In this document: one piece after another, positions 4,679-5,727 of the stretch | Layout: every line of letters begins with the position of its first letter | Position numbering within the stretch: position 1 is the stretch's first letter | From: an uncultured Saprospiraceae bacterium | GTDB lineage: Bacteria > Bacteroidota > Bacteroidia > Chitinophagales > Saprospiraceae | Reading direction: 5' to 3' | Assembly (NCBI GenBank): GCA_937967535.1 | Contig: CALCMV010000420.1 | Location: 1 to 5,727, forward strand | DNA: 5,727 bases | Position numbers and translations under genes: made by a program | The notes under the pieces: generated by a model | Database searches by the model: none | The model's input: the letters and a program-made list of their open reading frames with translations, nothing else | Told to the model about the DNA's origin: nothing

Positions 4679-5727
4679 ATGAGTAAAACACAGCGTACAC
4701 CAGCTCTCCTTCTTCTCGCAGACGGTACAGTATTTCATGGCAAAGCTGCCGGAAAAATCGGTACGACCACCGGCGAAGTCTGCTTCAATACCGGCATGAC
4801 GGGCTATCAGGAAATTTTTACCGACCCGTCGTATTATGGTCAACTCTTGGTCACGACCAATGCCCACATCGGCAATTACGGCATCAAAGACACCGAAGCT
4901 GAGTCGAAAGACATCAAAATTGCGGGTTTGATTTGTAAAAATTTCACCAACGAATACTCGCGCCCGATGGCAGATAATGCCATTCAGGATTATTTTGAAC
5001 GCGAAAATATGGTTGCCATTTCGGACGTGGATACCCGCGCACTCGTGCGACATATCCGCAACAAAGGCGCGATGAATGCCATCGTTTCTTCCGAAACCAC
5101 CGACATTGACCAACTCAAAAAACAACTCGCCGAAGTCCCGCCGATGGAAGGTCTCGAACTCGCCTCTAGCGTCAGCACCGAACAAGCCTATGCACTTGGC
5201 GACCCGCATGCGAGTCACCGCGTAGCCGTCTTGGATTTTGGCACAAAGCAAAATATTTTACGCTGTTTTACTTCGCGTGATTGTTATGTCAAAGTCTTCC
5301 CGGCACGCACGGGTTTTGAAGAGTTGAAGGCTTGGAATCCTGACGGTTATTTCCTTTCCAATGGTCCGGGCGACCCCGCTTCGATGGATTATGCGGTGGA
5401 AACGGTCAAGGAAATTTTGAAGGAAAATAAAGCACTTTTTGGTATCTGTCTTGGTCACCAATTGCTGGCATTGGCACTGGATATTCCCACCTATAAAATG
5501 CACAATGGACACCGGGGCATCAATCATCCTGTCAAAAATATCATTAGCGGAAAGTGTGAAATCACCAGTCAAAATCACGGATTCGGAGTCAGTCCCGATG
5601 CGATTGAGAAAAATATAGACAAGGTAGAAATCACCCACAAAAACCTCAACGACAATACCATAGAAGGCATTCGCTCGAAAAATGGTAAAGCCTTTTCCGT
5701 ACAATACCACCCCGAAGCTGCGCCCGG
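4679..5727 (+). CDS. carA: Carbamoyl-phosphate synthase small subunit (C-terminus cut by window)
   Basis: The glutaminase subunit of carbamoyl-phosphate synthase hydrolyses glutamine and passes ammonia to CarB, supplying carbamoyl phosphate for pyrimidines and arginine. The window holds 349 residues of an expected 360-380; the last codon is incomplete. The N-terminal CPSase small-chain domain has LLLADGTVFHGKAAG (9-23) and GEVCFNTGMTGYQEIFTDPS (33-52). The class I glutamine amidotransferase domain starts near VLDFGTKQNILR (184-195) and shows SNGPGDP (227-233), the nucleophile in GICLGHQ (Cys257), QNHGF (His300 region), and the catalytic YHPEAAP with His344 and Glu346. The catalytic triad is intact. 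The ATG at 4679 follows a good -7 element and gives the family N-terminus; no Shine-Dalgarno is seen. carB would be expected downstream but lies outside. It is separated from gltX by 334 nt of repeats, so it is not in an operon with it. Confidence 0.97.
   Translation, partial: MSKTQRTPALLLLADGTVFHGKAAGKIGTTTGEVCFNTGMTGYQEIFTDPSYYGQLLVTTNAHIGNYGIKDTEAESKDIKIAGLICKNFTNEYSRPMADNAIQDYFERENMVAISDVDTRALVRHIRNKGAMNAIVSSETTDIDQLKKQLAEVPPMEGLELASSVSTEQAYALGDPHASHRVAVLDFGTKQNILRCFTSRDCYVKVFPARTGFEELKAWNPDGYFLSNGPGDPASMDYAVETVKEILKENKALFGICLGHQLLALALDIPTYKMHNGHRGINHPVKNIISGKCEITSQNHGFGVSPDAIEKNIDKVEITHKNLNDNTIEGIRSKNGKAFSVQYHPEAAP

Noticed and set aside
4646..5251. 201-codon open frame antisense to carA
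   Set aside because: It lies opposite conserved carA codons and its translation resembles no protein; a by-product of carA codon usage.

Overview
The window looks like chromosomal DNA from a member of the Bacteroidota. The reasons are the protein types, the lack of Shine-Dalgarno sequences close to the start codons, and a perfect match to the phylum's -7 promoter element (TAnnTTTG) just upstream of carA. Genus and species cannot be read from this sequence.

Layout from left to right: (1) 1-348, minus strand, the N-terminal part of a secreted PIG-L/LmbE-family deacetylase that runs off the left edge. (2) 349-490, a short divergent intergenic region with a perfect 27-nt palindrome. (3) 491-1064, plus strand, an exported TlpA/thioredoxin-like protein. 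Its reading frame is broken by one extra T in a T-run at 926-929; removing one T restores a 190-residue protein. (4) 1065-1529, no gene, but a long inverted repeat and several short palindromes. (5) 1530-1943, minus strand, an intact bacilliredoxin (BrxA/BrxB, CGC active site). (6) 1944-2793, about 850 bases without a convincing gene, holding stacked inverted repeats, a candidate minus-strand promoter and a 16-nt tandem repeat. (7) 2794-4344, plus strand, complete glutamyl-tRNA synthetase (gltX). (8) 4345-4678, a 257-nt long inverted repeat, an 8-nt tandem array and the carA promoter. (9) 4679-5727, plus strand, carbamoyl-phosphate synthase small subunit (carA), truncated by the right edge shortly after its catalytic His and Glu.

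The genes do not form an operon. gltX and carA are housekeeping genes (translation; pyrimidine and arginine synthesis). Bacilliredoxin belongs to cytosolic thiol redox control and the TlpA-like protein to envelope thiol redox. The tlpA-like gene is much A+T-richer (about 30-32% G+C in sampled rows) than gltX (about 50%) or the deacetylase (about 58%).

The most unusual material is between the genes. The gaps at 1065-1529, 1944-2793 and 4345-4678 carry imperfect inverted repeats with A+T-rich centres, and the arm sequence differs from gap to gap. Several arms, and the short arrays just before gltX and carA, are built from units of about 8 nt. I see no CRISPR array, tRNA, rRNA, transposase or defence system, and nothing that amounts to a clear new protein-coding system.
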